From: an uncultured Ruminococcus sp.
GTDB taxonomy: Bacteria; Bacillota; Clostridia; Oscillospirales; Acutalibacteraceae
NCBI GenBank assembly: GCA_958403905.1
Contig: CATXZD010000007.1
Coordinates: 60,548 to 124,547 of the forward strand
Reading direction: 5' to 3'
Length of the DNA stretch: 64,000 bases
Shown here: positions 7,250 to 15,963 of the stretch, piece by piece
Layout: each line of letters starts with the position of its first letter
How positions within the stretch are numbered: the first letter of the stretch is position 1
Translations under genes and position numbers: made by a program
Notes under the pieces: model-generated
What the model saw: the letters and a program-made list of their open reading frames with translations, nothing else
Database searches by the model: none
What the model was told of the DNA's origin: nothing

Positions 7250-8176
7250 ATGAACAATTTTCAGTTAATAGTAAATGAAGTAAAAAAAGCGGTAAACGGC
7301 AAGGACAGGGCAATTGTAACCTCTTTGCTTGCAATTCTTGCTAACGGAAACATTCTGATTGAGGATATTCCCGGCGTAGGCAAAACTACAATGGCGGTTG
7401 CATTTTCAAAGGCTCTCGGTCTTAGGTACAACCGTGTGCAGTTTACTCCTGATACTCTGCCGTCGGATATTACGGGTTTTGCCATATACAACAAGGACAG
7501 CGGAAAAATTACCTTTAACAAGGGCGCAATATTCTGTAACATTTTCCTTGCGGACGAGCTTAACAGAACTTCAAGCCGTACGCAGGCAGCTTTGCTTGAA
7601 GCAATGGAGGAACAGCAGGTGACAGTTGAGGGACATTCCTATCCGCTTGAACGTCCGTTTTCGGTTATTGCAACTCAGAATCCCGCCGGTGCGTCGGGAA
7701 CTCAGCTTTTGCCTGATTCGCAGACCGACCGCTTTATGGTAAGAATTTCTATGGGTTATCCCGACAATGAATCGGAATGTAAAATGCTGTTAAACCGCAG
7801 TCGTAAAAATCCGCTTGATGATGTAAAATGCGTTGTGACGAGAGAACAGCTTGTTGAAATGCAGAACAGCGTAAAAGAAGTTTTTGTAAAAAGAGATATT
7901 GCAGAATATATAGTTGCTCTTGTTTCGGCAACGAGAAACAGCAGCTTGATTCAAAGAGGAGCAAGCCCGAGGGCAACGCTGTCGCTTACCGATATGGCAA
8001 AAGCGACTGCATATGCCACAGGCAAGGATTTCGTGGCGCCTAATGATATTCAGAATGTATTTTTGTCAACACTAAGCCACAGAATTATTTTAAGCTCCGA
8101 GTCGATTTCAAGGCGTCTTAACAGTGAACAGGTGTTAAAGCACATTTTGTCAAAGGTAAAAGCGCCGAGGATTTAG
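7250..8176 (+). CDS. MoxR-family AAA+ ATPase
   Basis: The 308-residue cytoplasmic ATPase has Walker A at residues 39-47 (GVGKTTMA), Walker B IFLADELNR, sensor-1 IATQNPAG and the MoxR C-terminal lid. It is the first gene of a three-gene operon with a DUF58 protein (2 bp gap) and a transglutaminase-like membrane protein (4 bp overlap). MoxR-DUF58-transglutaminase clusters are widespread; MoxR ATPases act as chaperones that help mature partner protein complexes. The precise client is unknown. SD AAAGGTGG precedes the ATG. Confidence 0.92.
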   Translation: MNNFQLIVNEVKKAVNGKDRAIVTSLLAILANGNILIEDIPGVGKTTMAVAFSKALGLRYNRVQFTPDTLPSDITGFAIYNKDSGKITFNKGAIFCNIFLADELNRTSSRTQAALLEAMEEQQVTVEGHSYPLERPFSVIATQNPAGASGTQLLPDSQTDRFMVRISMGYPDNESECKMLLNRSRKNPLDDVKCVVTREQLVEMQNSVKEVFVKRDIAEYIVALVSATRNSSLIQRGASPRATLSLTDMAKATAYATGKDFVAPNDIQNVFLSTLSHRIILSSESISRRLNSEQVLKHILSKVKAPRI

Positions 8177-8178
8177 TT

Positions 8179-9144
8179 ATGATTAAAAATATTGCAGTCT
8201 GGTTTTTGCTGTTATTTTCTGCCTTTGTTTTCAACATATTTTATTACGGCTGGTTTTCGTGGTTTTTGCTTGTTTTAACAGTTGCAATTCCGCTTGTATC
8301 GCTTATAGTCAGCCTGCCTTTTATGATTAGCAGTGCAGCAAACAGTATTCTTGTTTTTACCCATGAAAGCGTAAAAATCGGCGATGATTTTTATATCGGT
8401 GTTACGGGCAAAAAGGGAAGAACGATATTTTGTCCTCGCATTAAAATCAAGCTCAATATAAGAAATGATTTTTGCGGACAAAATGAAAAACAGAAAATTC
8501 TATATTCGGGTACGTTGAAAAAACCGTTTTACAAAAAATATAACAGGTTTGCAAAACACTGCGGATGTGTAACTATTACGGCTAAATATGCAAAAATTTA
8601 CGATTTGACGGGGATTTTCTTTATACCAATAAAAATAAATTCCTGTGTCAGCTGTGACATAATGCCAAAGGGGAGAAAACCCTCTGTTTTACCCGACAGC
8701 AGTAAAATTTCTGTGTTGGGTTACAAACCGAAAAACGGCGGTTTTTCCGACTATTACGAATTAAGGCAGTACCAAAGCGGTGACAGTCTGAAAAATATAC
8801 ACTGGAAGCTATCGTCAAAATACGATGATTTAATTGTGCGTGAGCCGAGTACTCCAATTTACAGGCAGTTTTATGTAAGACTGTTATTTACTCAGAATGC
8901 CGAAACAAACGACAGTATTCTGGCTCGGTTTGTGTATGTGTGTAATTACCTTAATAAAAATGGTGCGCCCTGCCTTGTGTTTAATAACGACAGAGAGATT
9001 TCATCAATTTTCGATTCCTCAGAGCTGAAAGATTTTATCAGTGCATTATACAGAAACCACTCTTATAACACTTACTTTGCCGATACAGCTCCTTCGCTTG
9101 TTTATGCAATTGCAGAGGATTTTGAGGAGGTGAGCGAAGTATGA
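8179..9144 (+). CDS. DUF58 domain membrane protein
   Basis: The 321-residue protein has two N-terminal membrane helices (about residues 5-50), then a beta-rich region and the DUF58 signature around residues 190-225 (YYELRQYQSGDSLKNIHWKLSSKYDDLIVREP). DUF58 proteins are vWA-like partners of MoxR ATPases. It starts 3 bp after the moxR-like gene and overlaps the transglutaminase gene by 4 bp, so the three are translationally linked. Function in envelope maintenance is inferred from the conserved cluster. Confidence 0.88.
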   Translation: MIKNIAVWFLLLFSAFVFNIFYYGWFSWFLLVLTVAIPLVSLIVSLPFMISSAANSILVFTHESVKIGDDFYIGVTGKKGRTIFCPRIKIKLNIRNDFCGQNEKQKILYSGTLKKPFYKKYNRFAKHCGCVTITAKYAKIYDLTGIFFIPIKINSCVSCDIMPKGRKPSVLPDSSKISVLGYKPKNGGFSDYYELRQYQSGDSLKNIHWKLSSKYDDLIVREPSTPIYRQFYVRLLFTQNAETNDSILARFVYVCNYLNKNGAPCLVFNNDREISSIFDSSELKDFISALYRNHSYNTYFADTAPSLVYAIAEDFEEVSEV

Positions 9145-11339
9145 AAAACAAAACCGAATTTTTTGTAAGCTCAGCAGTTTCGCTGTTGCTTGTTCTTACC
9201 TTAATTTGGTGCTTTTCGTCATCGTTTTCTATTTCTGCCTCACCTTTTATTGTAATAACGTCGAGTTTGATTTTTACCTCGTATTTTGCGCTTTTTGCAA
9301 AGCTTGTTAAGCGAAAATCAACCTTTCTATTGTGTCATCTTGTAACGGCGGCGGTGTTTGTTTTTACTGTACTGTTTTCACTTGAAGTACTTTTGCCGCA
9401 GATAAATTATGCAGTAAACAGCGTGCTTGCAATTTACTCGAATTATTTGCCTTGTCCGTATGCCGTAGATTTTTCTTCAATGAATGCAGACAGCGCAGAC
9501 TATTTGTTTGTACTGCTTTCATTTTTGCTAAATGCGGCTTTTGTAAATTCTCTTGTGCGGATAAGAAAGATTTTTCCGATAATTATGTTGTCGGTGCTCG
9601 TACTTGTACCTTGCTTTATTATTGTTGACACGTTACCTCCGATTTTTCCGCTTGTAGTTGCAGTTTCACTGCTTTTTGCGCTGTATATAACATCGTTTGT
9701 GCGCAGAAAAAATCCTTCTCAGAGCGGGGTAGTTATGTTGAGCGCAACTGCCGTTATTTTGGGTGTATCAATAATTATCTGCTATATATTTCCTGTGGAG
9801 AATTATAAAAGATATGAATGGCAGGATAATTTGCAGCATTCAGCTGAGAAAATAACGGGCTTAAAGGGAGGACAAAATTCTGATTCTGCGATTTCCTCTG
9901 TTGGTAATTTAATAACCGATACGCAGCACCTTTCACACCTTGGTAAGATTGAGCAAGAGGGAAAGAAGGTTATGAGAATTCTGACCGACAAGGGCGGAAT
10001 TATGTACCTTAAAGGCGTTTCATATGCAAATTATTCTGATAACAAATGGACGACTATTACCGAAGAACAGGACAATTTGCGTCCGCAAGACTACGACTCA
10101 TTTACGATGGCTAAGAACGGTTCTGAAACTTCATCGTCACTAAGTATCATTACTGAAAATAAAGAAAAGATTATTTATACCCCGTATTTTACAAAGGGAA
10201 TACCGACAGATTTTGAAATTGTCAGTGATGTGCTTATAAAGAATAATTATGAATATATTTCTTATGATTTGGATTATACGCCGTATTCCGAAGATGAGGG
10301 TTATTATTCAAGCATTAGTTCATCGTATTATGATTACAACGATTTTGTTTATGAAATCTACACTCAGCTTCCCGATAAAACAAGGGAAAAGCTGATTGAA
10401 ATCGGCGAACAGAATGAAATATATCTTCCGAAATCGGGCGGAGATGAAGATGATGACAGTTCTTTATACGGCTATAAAACGAATGCGCGGTATGCTCAGC
10501 TTGTAAAAGACTTTGTTTCTTCTGTCGGTTACTATTCTCTTGACGCAGAGATTATGCCCGAGGGAGAGGACTTTCCGGTCTGGTTTCTAACAAAAGCAAA
10601 GTCGGGCTATTGCGTTCACTATGCAGCGGCGGCAGCGGCAATGCTCAGAGCCTACGGCGTTCCGACAAGGTATGTAACCGGTTACTGCGTCAATGCAAAT
10701 TCAAACGAGTGGACGGTAGTATTGTCCGACAATGCGCACGCTTGGGTTGAGTATTTTGATGACAAAATGGGTTGTTGGATTCCGCTTGATGCCACACCTG
10801 CTTCTTTTGTGCCGGCACAATATAATTCGGCTACAGAAGAAACAAAAACAACGCAGAATAATACTCAAGCTGAAACCGAGCCTACAACAATCGCTCCATC
10901 ATCAACAACAGCACCTCAAGAAGCTTCTGAAACTCCTTTAGTAATAAACAATAATCAAAATAAAGGAAATAAAAGTTTTGGAGCAATTAATTTTGTTTTG
11001 TCTGTGATAATCATACTATTATTCCTTGCGGCAGTTGTGTTAATCAGGCGTAAAATTCTGCTTGCAATCCGAAGTAATCGTTTTTTAAAAGGCAGTAATA
11101 ACAGCCGTGCAGTATATATTTATCGTCATATTGATTTATTAGGCGGATTTTCAAATAATATAATCCCCGATGAAATAAAAGAAATAGCGCTGAAAGCGAG
11201 GTTTAGCAGTCATATGGTAAGTACAGAGGAGCTTAAAATTCTTATCTCATATCACGATGATGCTGAAAAAGAGCTTTTGCGCAACAGCTCAAAATTAAAA
11301 AAACTATATTATAAATTCGTTCTTGTTCTAACTAAATAA
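9141..11339 (+). CDS. Transglutaminase-like membrane protein
   Basis: The 732-residue protein has about six N-terminal membrane helices (residues 1-225), an extracytoplasmic core with a transglutaminase-like domain (Cys in GYCVHYAAAAAAMLR, His in DNAHAWVEYF, Asp in IPLDATPAS, about residues 490-555), a Thr/Glu/Gln-rich linker, another membrane helix near residue 630 and a cytoplasmic tail. This is the usual third member of MoxR-DUF58 clusters. It may be a protease or crosslinking enzyme at the envelope. The catalytic triad appears intact. Confidence 0.88.
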   Translation: MKNKTEFFVSSAVSLLLVLTLIWCFSSSFSISASPFIVITSSLIFTSYFALFAKLVKRKSTFLLCHLVTAAVFVFTVLFSLEVLLPQINYAVNSVLAIYSNYLPCPYAVDFSSMNADSADYLFVLLSFLLNAAFVNSLVRIRKIFPIIMLSVLVLVPCFIIVDTLPPIFPLVVAVSLLFALYITSFVRRKNPSQSGVVMLSATAVILGVSIIICYIFPVENYKRYEWQDNLQHSAEKITGLKGGQNSDSAISSVGNLITDTQHLSHLGKIEQEGKKVMRILTDKGGIMYLKGVSYANYSDNKWTTITEEQDNLRPQDYDSFTMAKNGSETSSSLSIITENKEKIIYTPYFTKGIPTDFEIVSDVLIKNNYEYISYDLDYTPYSEDEGYYSSISSSYYDYNDFVYEIYTQLPDKTREKLIEIGEQNEIYLPKSGGDEDDDSSLYGYKTNARYAQLVKDFVSSVGYYSLDAEIMPEGEDFPVWFLTKAKSGYCVHYAAAAAAMLRAYGVPTRYVTGYCVNANSNEWTVVLSDNAHAWVEYFDDKMGCWIPLDATPASFVPAQYNSATEETKTTQNNTQAETEPTTIAPSSTTAPQEASETPLVINNNQNKGNKSFGAINFVLSVIIILLFLAAVVLIRRKILLAIRSNRFLKGSNNSRAVYIYRHIDLLGGFSNNIIPDEIKEIALKARFSSHMVSTEELKILISYHDDAEKELLRNSSKLKKLYYKFVLVLTK

Positions 11340-11342
11340 AAC

Positions 11343-11391
11343 AGGACTGCACAATGTACGGTAAGATTACTGTACTTGTGCAGTCCTTTTG
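11343..11391. terminator. Strong bidirectional terminator
   Basis: AGGACTGCACA and TGTGCAGTCCT arms with an inner GTAC pairing are followed by TTTTG; the reverse strand also has a T-rich run. It separates the MoxR operon from the convergent sigma-like gene. Confidence 0.9.
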
Positions 11392-11402
11392 TTTGTACTG
11401 TG

Positions 11403-11702
11403 TCAGCTTGCGTAATATGACGCTATGTTTTGCAGTTTTCTGCGTGCAGATGAAATATGTCTTGAAACCGTTGAGGCATTAAGTCCAAGCTCAAACGCAA
11501 TTTCCTTTTGCTTTTTATCGTTAAGATAGTGCTCGGTCAGGCATAATCTCTGCATATCGGTAAGCTCTGTTATGATTGCTTTTGAAATAATTTCTTTCAT
11601 TTTTTGTCTGCTTTCAGTATTAGTTGTGCCGTCCGGGTTGTAAGCAGAAAAAAGAATCTTGTTTGTGTTCTCGTGCGTAAAATGAATAATTTTAGTTTTC
11701 AT
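11403..11702 (-). CDS. Sigma-70 region 4-like protein
   Basis: The 99-residue protein has a region-4/HTH segment at about residues 45-95 (LTDMQRLCLTEHYLNDKKQKEIAFELGLNASTVSRHISSARRKL). It lacks region 2, so it cannot be a complete sigma factor; it resembles small phage- and element-borne transcription regulators. It overlaps the preceding 69-aa gene by one base, forming a two-gene unit. The target is unknown. It may be a remnant or a specialised activator. Confidence 0.75.
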   Translation of the reverse strand: MKTKIIHFTHENTNKILFSAYNPDGTTNTESRQKMKEIISKAIITELTDMQRLCLTEHYLNDKKQKEIAFELGLNASTVSRHISSARRKLQNIASYYAS

Positions 11703-11911
11703 TAAGCCACTCCCTTATGTCTTGCAAGAAGATGATTTGCAATGTCAAGACATTCGTTGTAGTACGAACGATATTTTGCAATTTTGATATTAAGCTCTTT
11801 TTGTTCGTAAGGCGTTTTACCCTTGCGTTCTTTTTTCAGTTTTTCTATAACAACGGCGATTTCTTCCGCCGTGTTGTAATATTCCTGTGACCATTCAAAG
11901 TAATTCATCAA
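11702..11911 (-). CDS. Small helical hypothetical protein
   Basis: The 69-residue protein is charged, mostly helical, with Tyr-rich N-terminus (NYFEWSQEYYNTAEEI) and no membrane segment. A GGAGG SD lies 7 nt before the TTG at 11911 and 10 nt before an in-frame ATG, so either start is possible. It overlaps the sigma-region-4 gene by one base and is likely co-expressed with it. No family is recognised. Such paired small genes are common in accessory DNA of gut Clostridia. Confidence 0.65.
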   Translation of the reverse strand: MMNYFEWSQEYYNTAEEIAVVIEKLKKERKGKTPYEQKELNIKIAKYRSYYNECLDIANHLLARHKGVA

Positions 11912-12096
11912 CTTTATTCCTCCGCATCATTCGTTTTCTTTGAAACAGTCGGGGCGTTCTGTTTCAAGCAAGCGCATTTAAAGCTGAAATTATAAATCCA
12001 GCGTTGCTGTTTGCTTGCCTAATTTAATTATATTTTGAATTTTTGCATATTTCAATAGAAAATAGAACTAATGTTCGAAAATACAATATCAAATAG

Positions 12097-12138
12097 TATC
12101 ATTGTGTCATTGTCAGGACAATGATAGTGATTTTTTTT
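12097..12138 (+). terminator. Orphan terminator-like hairpin
   Basis: TATCATTGT and ACAATGATA are perfect inverse complements followed by a run of eight T. No plus-strand gene lies upstream (the neighbour is on the minus strand), so it either ends an unannotated short RNA or is fortuitous. The remaining gap 11912-12228 also has CAAGCAA/TTGCTTG arms near 11967 and 12015 but no ORF. Confidence 0.45.
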
Positions 12139-12228
12139 CAGTTTTAAAATAAAAAATAAATATTATACGATAAAATGAGTTTACAAAAAATTTTTTAAAT
12201 TCTTCCGATTTTTCTGCAAACATGACTA

Positions 12229-12257
12229 TTACATAATTTTGCGAAACATTGTATAAT
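12229..12257 (+). promoter_or_regulatory. MATE gene promoter
   Basis: TTACAT (12229-12234) and TATAAT (12252-12257) are 17 bp apart, predicting a start near 12264, only a few bases before the attenuator hairpin. Confidence 0.65.
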
Positions 12258-12268
12258 AAAAATAAATC

Positions 12269-12318
12269 GTGTAGCTTTAAAGCATAAATCCGGATTGCTT
12301 TAAGGCTGCACTTTTTTT
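12269..12318 (+). terminator. Leader attenuator before MATE gene
   Basis: GTGTAGCTTTAAAGC pairs with GCTTTAAGGCTGCAC over 15 positions (G-U allowed) and is followed by seven T. It lies between the promoter and the SD AGGAGGT at 12327, so it can end transcription before the exporter gene. The factor that allows read-through is not visible; the loop contains the palindrome ATCCGGAT. Confidence 0.7.
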
Positions 12319-12336
12319 GTTTTTTAGGAGGTAAAA

Positions 12337-13749
12337 ATGAAAAATATTGCAGAGGAAACAAGACAAATGAACAAAATGGGTATTGCTGACATCAAAAAGC
12401 TTATGCTCTCTATGGGATTGCCAATGATTGTTTCAATGGCACTTCAGGCTGTGTATAATATCGTTGACAGCTATTTTGTAAGCTGTATGCCCGATACCGC
12501 GGAAATTCAGCATATGGGTGATCTGGCTGTAAATGCGCTTACGCTTGCATTCCCGGTTCAGATGTTTATGATAGCAATAGGTGTTGGAACAGGCGTTGGC
12601 ATAAATGCAATACTGTCAAGAAGTCTGGGCGAGGGAAACCATGAAAAATGCAGTAAAATTGCAGGTAACTCAATCTTCTTGGGCTTGTGTATGTATATAG
12701 TATTTTTGCTGTTCGGATTTTTCGGAGTGGATGCATATGTCAGCTCACAGACGGAAAATCAGCAGATTGTATCAATGGCGTCATCATACCTTAGAATTTG
12801 CACAATCGGTTCTCTTGGCGTTAGTATGTACATAACTTATGAAAAACTGTTGCAGGCTACGGGCAAGACAATGCAGTCTACTATTGCGCAGGTTGCCGGT
12901 GCGCTGACAAATATTATCCTTGACCCGATTATGATTTTCGGTTGGTGCGGATTACCCGAAATGGGAATCGACGGTGCCGCATATGCAACAATTATAGGTC
13001 AGTTCGTATCATTTGCACTTGACGCAATTTTCCATTACGTTTGCAATTCCAAGGATTTCAGCGCAAATATAAAGTATGTAAAGCCGCAGCTTAATATAAT
13101 CGGGCAGATTTACCGCGTTGGTGTTCCCGCAATTCTTATGCAGGCGCTTATGTCGTTTTTAACTTACGGCGTAAACGTAATATTTGCAAATGTTTCAACC
13201 GAAGCGGTAACCGCATATGGAATTTATTATAAAATTCAGCAGTTTGTGTTCTTTGCCGCATTCGGAATGAACAACGCAATGATTCCGATAATAGCATTCA
13301 ATTACGGTATGAAAAGCAAAAAGCGTATTAATCAGGGAATAAGGTACGGAATGATTTATACGCTTATCATAATGTTTTTAGGAGCAGTTTTGTTACAGAT
13401 ATTTGCAAACCAGATTCTCGGAATCTTTTCGCTTTCGGATAAAACAAGAGGGCTTGCTGTTTTGGCTATAAGAATAATTACTCTCGGTTATCTGTTTGTT
13501 GGTGCAAATATTGCTTATCAGGGAATCTTTCAGGCGCTTGGCTGCGGAGTAAGCTCGCTTATGCTTTCGCTCATAAGGCTTATTGTTGTTCCTCTTCCGC
13601 TAGCCGTGGCGTTTACCTGTTTTGCAAATGCTGAAGAGCTTATATGGCTTGCGTTCCCTGTTGGAGAACTTGCTGCGTTCTTGATTGCTCTTGTGATGAT
13701 GAAGTTTATCGGAAAAAGCAAAATTGAGCCGATAAAAGCAAGTGCATAG
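12337..13749 (+). CDS. MATE-family multidrug/metabolite exporter
   Basis: The 470-residue protein has about twelve membrane helices in two repeats and the MATE-type start (IADIKKLMLSMGLPMIVSMALQAVYNIVDSYFV). MATE proteins exchange Na+ or H+ for drugs or other organic cations across the cytoplasmic membrane. SD AGGAGGTAAAA precedes the ATG. A promoter followed at once by a terminator hairpin in the leader suggests that expression is induced by read-through, as is seen for some drug-resistance genes. The substrate is unknown. Confidence 0.92.
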   Translation: MKNIAEETRQMNKMGIADIKKLMLSMGLPMIVSMALQAVYNIVDSYFVSCMPDTAEIQHMGDLAVNALTLAFPVQMFMIAIGVGTGVGINAILSRSLGEGNHEKCSKIAGNSIFLGLCMYIVFLLFGFFGVDAYVSSQTENQQIVSMASSYLRICTIGSLGVSMYITYEKLLQATGKTMQSTIAQVAGALTNIILDPIMIFGWCGLPEMGIDGAAYATIIGQFVSFALDAIFHYVCNSKDFSANIKYVKPQLNIIGQIYRVGVPAILMQALMSFLTYGVNVIFANVSTEAVTAYGIYYKIQQFVFFAAFGMNNAMIPIIAFNYGMKSKKRINQGIRYGMIYTLIIMFLGAVLLQIFANQILGIFSLSDKTRGLAVLAIRIITLGYLFVGANIAYQGIFQALGCGVSSLMLSLIRLIVVPLPLAVAFTCFANAEELIWLAFPVGELAAFLIALVMMKFIGKSKIEPIKASA

Positions 13750-13932
13750 GCACAATAATCCAATAAAAATTATGTTTCATTTTTGTATCATTTGTCGGGT
13801 TTGAAATACTCAAAAATACTTAAAACAACTTATTTGAGAGTTTGCTGAAAAATATTGCACAAATTATATTTTAGATTATTGTGCATATTGTCGTTTTGTC
13901 TGTTGATAAAAGACAAATCCGCAGGTATACAC

Positions 13933-13961
13933 TTGAAATAAGGTCAAAAAAATAGTATAAT
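13933..13961 (+). promoter_or_regulatory. Promoter of candidate small RNA
   Basis: TTGAAA (13933-13938) and TATAAT (13956-13961) are 17 bp apart with no ORF downstream before a terminator. Confidence 0.6.
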
Positions 13962-13965
13962 ATAT

Positions 13966-14050
13966 GAAAATGAAATGCTCACATTGAACATTCATTTTCA
14001 TAAAACACACAATCGCAAAGCAGACCGTCGGGAGACGGTCTGCTTTGCTT
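13966..14050 (+). ncRNA. Candidate small RNA, about 85 nt
   Basis: It begins near the predicted start with a hairpin (GAAAATGAAATG/CATTCATTTTC) and ends with a very stable 15-bp GC-rich hairpin (GCAAAGCAGACCGTC and its complement, 14015-14048) followed by TTT. It contains no ORF with an SD. Neighbours are the MATE gene (same strand, 180 bp upstream) and the convergent M23 gene. It matches no RNA family I know. Confidence 0.5.
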
Positions 14051-14072
14051 TATGCCCGGAAAATGACTGCAT

Positions 14073-14104
14073 AAAAAATCAGCGGTTCATTTTGAACCGC
14101 TGAT
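14073..14104 (-). terminator. Terminator of the M23 gene
   Basis: ATCAGCGGTTC and GAACCGCTGAT arms are followed on the minus strand by TTTTTTATG. It lies 3' of the M23 peptidase gene beyond the repeat copy. Confidence 0.75.
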
Positions 14105-14109
14105 AAGTT

Positions 14110-14193
14110 TATACTGGTATTTGATTAAAAGTAGACTAAGATTAACGATAATCAAACTATTTAAGATTGTTTATTTTTAATCTGATATCATTA
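14110..14193. repeat. Palindromic intergenic repeat, copy 2
   Basis: The left 39 bases are nearly identical to the reverse complement of the right end of copy 1 (TTGATTAAAA, AGACTAAGATTAACGA shared), and the right end has TTTTTAATCTGATATCA, matching the other terminus. It sits between the M23 stop codon and its terminator. Confidence 0.7.
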
Positions 14194-14202
14194 TTAATAT
14201 GA

Positions 14203-15792
14203 TTATGATACAAACTGTAGGGGATTGAGCTTATTTGAATTATAGATGATTTCAAAATGGAGATGAGGCCCTGTTGAATTACCTGTAGAACCAACATATC
14301 CGATTGTGTCGCCCTGTGAAACGTGCTGCCCGTATGATACTGCAACCGAACTGCAATGACCGTAAAGCGTTTTATATCCGTTGCCGTGGTCAATAATTAC
14401 ATAGTTGCCGTAACCGTCACCGTTGTCGCCTGCCTGAACAACTGTTCCGCCGTCAGAAGCAACAATAGGCTGTCCGTAAACTCCGCCTGCTGAAATATCA
14501 ATGCCCCAGTGCATTCTGCCCCAGCGCCATTCATAATTGCTTGTAATGTTATGTGTGTAGGGAAGAGGCCAGCAGAACGTTCCCGACGTAGATCCGGAAG
14601 AGCTTGATTTTGAGCTTGAACTGCTTTCCTCAACAATTCCGTCCTTTGAGCCTTTGACAACAACCTCGTCAACTGCCTTTGAAAGAACCTTGCTGTCAGT
14701 TTCAACAGCGTCCGTCTGCATACCGTCGGTAAATGTGGTGCGGATTGTAACCTCTTCTTTGCCGTTTTTACCTTCGGTTTTAACTTTTTTGTAAGATGAT
14801 GACTTTGAATCATCATATTCTGTCTTTATTTCGTAGTTAATATCCCTTGTGTAAACAATGTCGGTTGACAGTGCAATTGAGAAATTACCCTCGGCAGCTT
14901 CCATAATTTCGGAAACTGTCATTATATCTTCTTCCGTGAAGTTTCCACCCTTAACAACAACGTCATTTGCAAATTCTGTTGTTGTTTCGTCGTCATAACC
15001 CTCTTTGTAGTCGTTAAGCACCTTGTCCAATGCGGCGTTAAGTGCGTCGGTTTCGCTTGTCGCGCCGATAAGCTTGCCGTCAATATAAAGTCCAGAGCAA
15101 CCGTTTCCGATGTTATCGTTTATAAGCGCCTTAGTAATTGAAGCATATGCGCCCGAACCGAGAGAGCTTGTTGCCTCGTCAGCGGTTGAGGAGAACACTG
15201 CGTTTGAATTTAAAGCATTTTCTTCAATGTTTTCATTATTATTTGTTGTAGGAACAGTGCTTGCCGCAACAGAGGAGGTGATAACCTTAGGTGTGTTTTC
15301 AGGAGCGTTAAGTGCGCTTGCTACTGTTACGCAGGAAAACATAATTGCTGTTGCACATGCAACAACTGCAAGAACAGCTCTTTTCTTAAGAACAGTATGA
15401 GTACGGTAAGTTGCTGTGGGAGCGCTGTGTGCGTGCTTTTTATTAGCCGAAACAACTGATATTCCCGAAACAGCGTCTTTTAAAGAGCTTGTAAACTCAC
15501 CTTTTGCACCGCTTCTGTTTTCATTATAAAAATTGTCAAGAACAGAGGTGGATTTTTTTACCTTAACTGACTTAGCTGTAAGTCTGTCGGATTTTTTGCC
15601 GATAAAATGAGCAGATATTTTTAAAGCCTTTGCACGTGCAGATTTTGCAAGGCAAACCGAGGCTCTTTTTACAAATCTGACTGTTTTGTATGCGACAGTC
15701 GGCTGAGCAGATTTTCTCGTCGCATTTTTCCTTTTTGTTGAAAGACTTTCTATTTCATTGAAACCTTCCAAACCAATGAATTTTGTCTTCAA
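14203..15792 (-). CDS. Membrane-anchored M23 peptidase with G5-like domain
   Basis: The 529-residue protein has an unusually long Lys/Arg-rich cytoplasmic N-terminus (1-138), one membrane helix (about 139-161), a Ser/Thr/Asn spacer, a G5-like segment (about 325-385), a Ser-rich linker and a C-terminal M23/LytM domain (about 410-529) with zinc-site motifs HWGIDIS and HLHFE. M23 enzymes cut peptidoglycan peptides or activate other hydrolases, acting outside the membrane. The active-site residues are present, so it is likely catalytic. The basic tail of about 140 residues could bind nucleic acid or a cytoplasmic partner; this is inference. Confidence 0.9.
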   Translation of the reverse strand: MKTKFIGLEGFNEIESLSTKRKNATRKSAQPTVAYKTVRFVKRASVCLAKSARAKALKISAHFIGKKSDRLTAKSVKVKKSTSVLDNFYNENRSGAKGEFTSSLKDAVSGISVVSANKKHAHSAPTATYRTHTVLKKRAVLAVVACATAIMFSCVTVASALNAPENTPKVITSSVAASTVPTTNNNENIEENALNSNAVFSSTADEATSSLGSGAYASITKALINDNIGNGCSGLYIDGKLIGATSETDALNAALDKVLNDYKEGYDDETTTEFANDVVVKGGNFTEEDIMTVSEIMEAAEGNFSIALSTDIVYTRDINYEIKTEYDDSKSSSYKKVKTEGKNGKEEVTIRTTFTDGMQTDAVETDSKVLSKAVDEVVVKGSKDGIVEESSSSSKSSSSGSTSGTFCWPLPYTHNITSNYEWRWGRMHWGIDISAGGVYGQPIVASDGGTVVQAGDNGDGYGNYVIIDHGNGYKTLYGHCSSVAVSYGQHVSQGDTIGYVGSTGNSTGPHLHFEIIYNSNKLNPLQFVS

Positions 15793-15963
15793 AATAAATT
15801 CTCCTATCTCATTAACCGTTACATTTTTGTAACAAACTCAACATCTTAATTATATCAAATTGTAACGATTTTGCAATAAGAGAATTAAAAAACGTAATCT
15901 TTAACAGAAAAAATACCAAATATCGAGGTGATTGTCTGTTAAAATGCACAATATTTCTTCAAA

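Noticed and set aside
9803..9991. Minus-strand ORF within the transglutaminase gene
   Set aside because: It is a shadow of a well-supported coding region, without SD.
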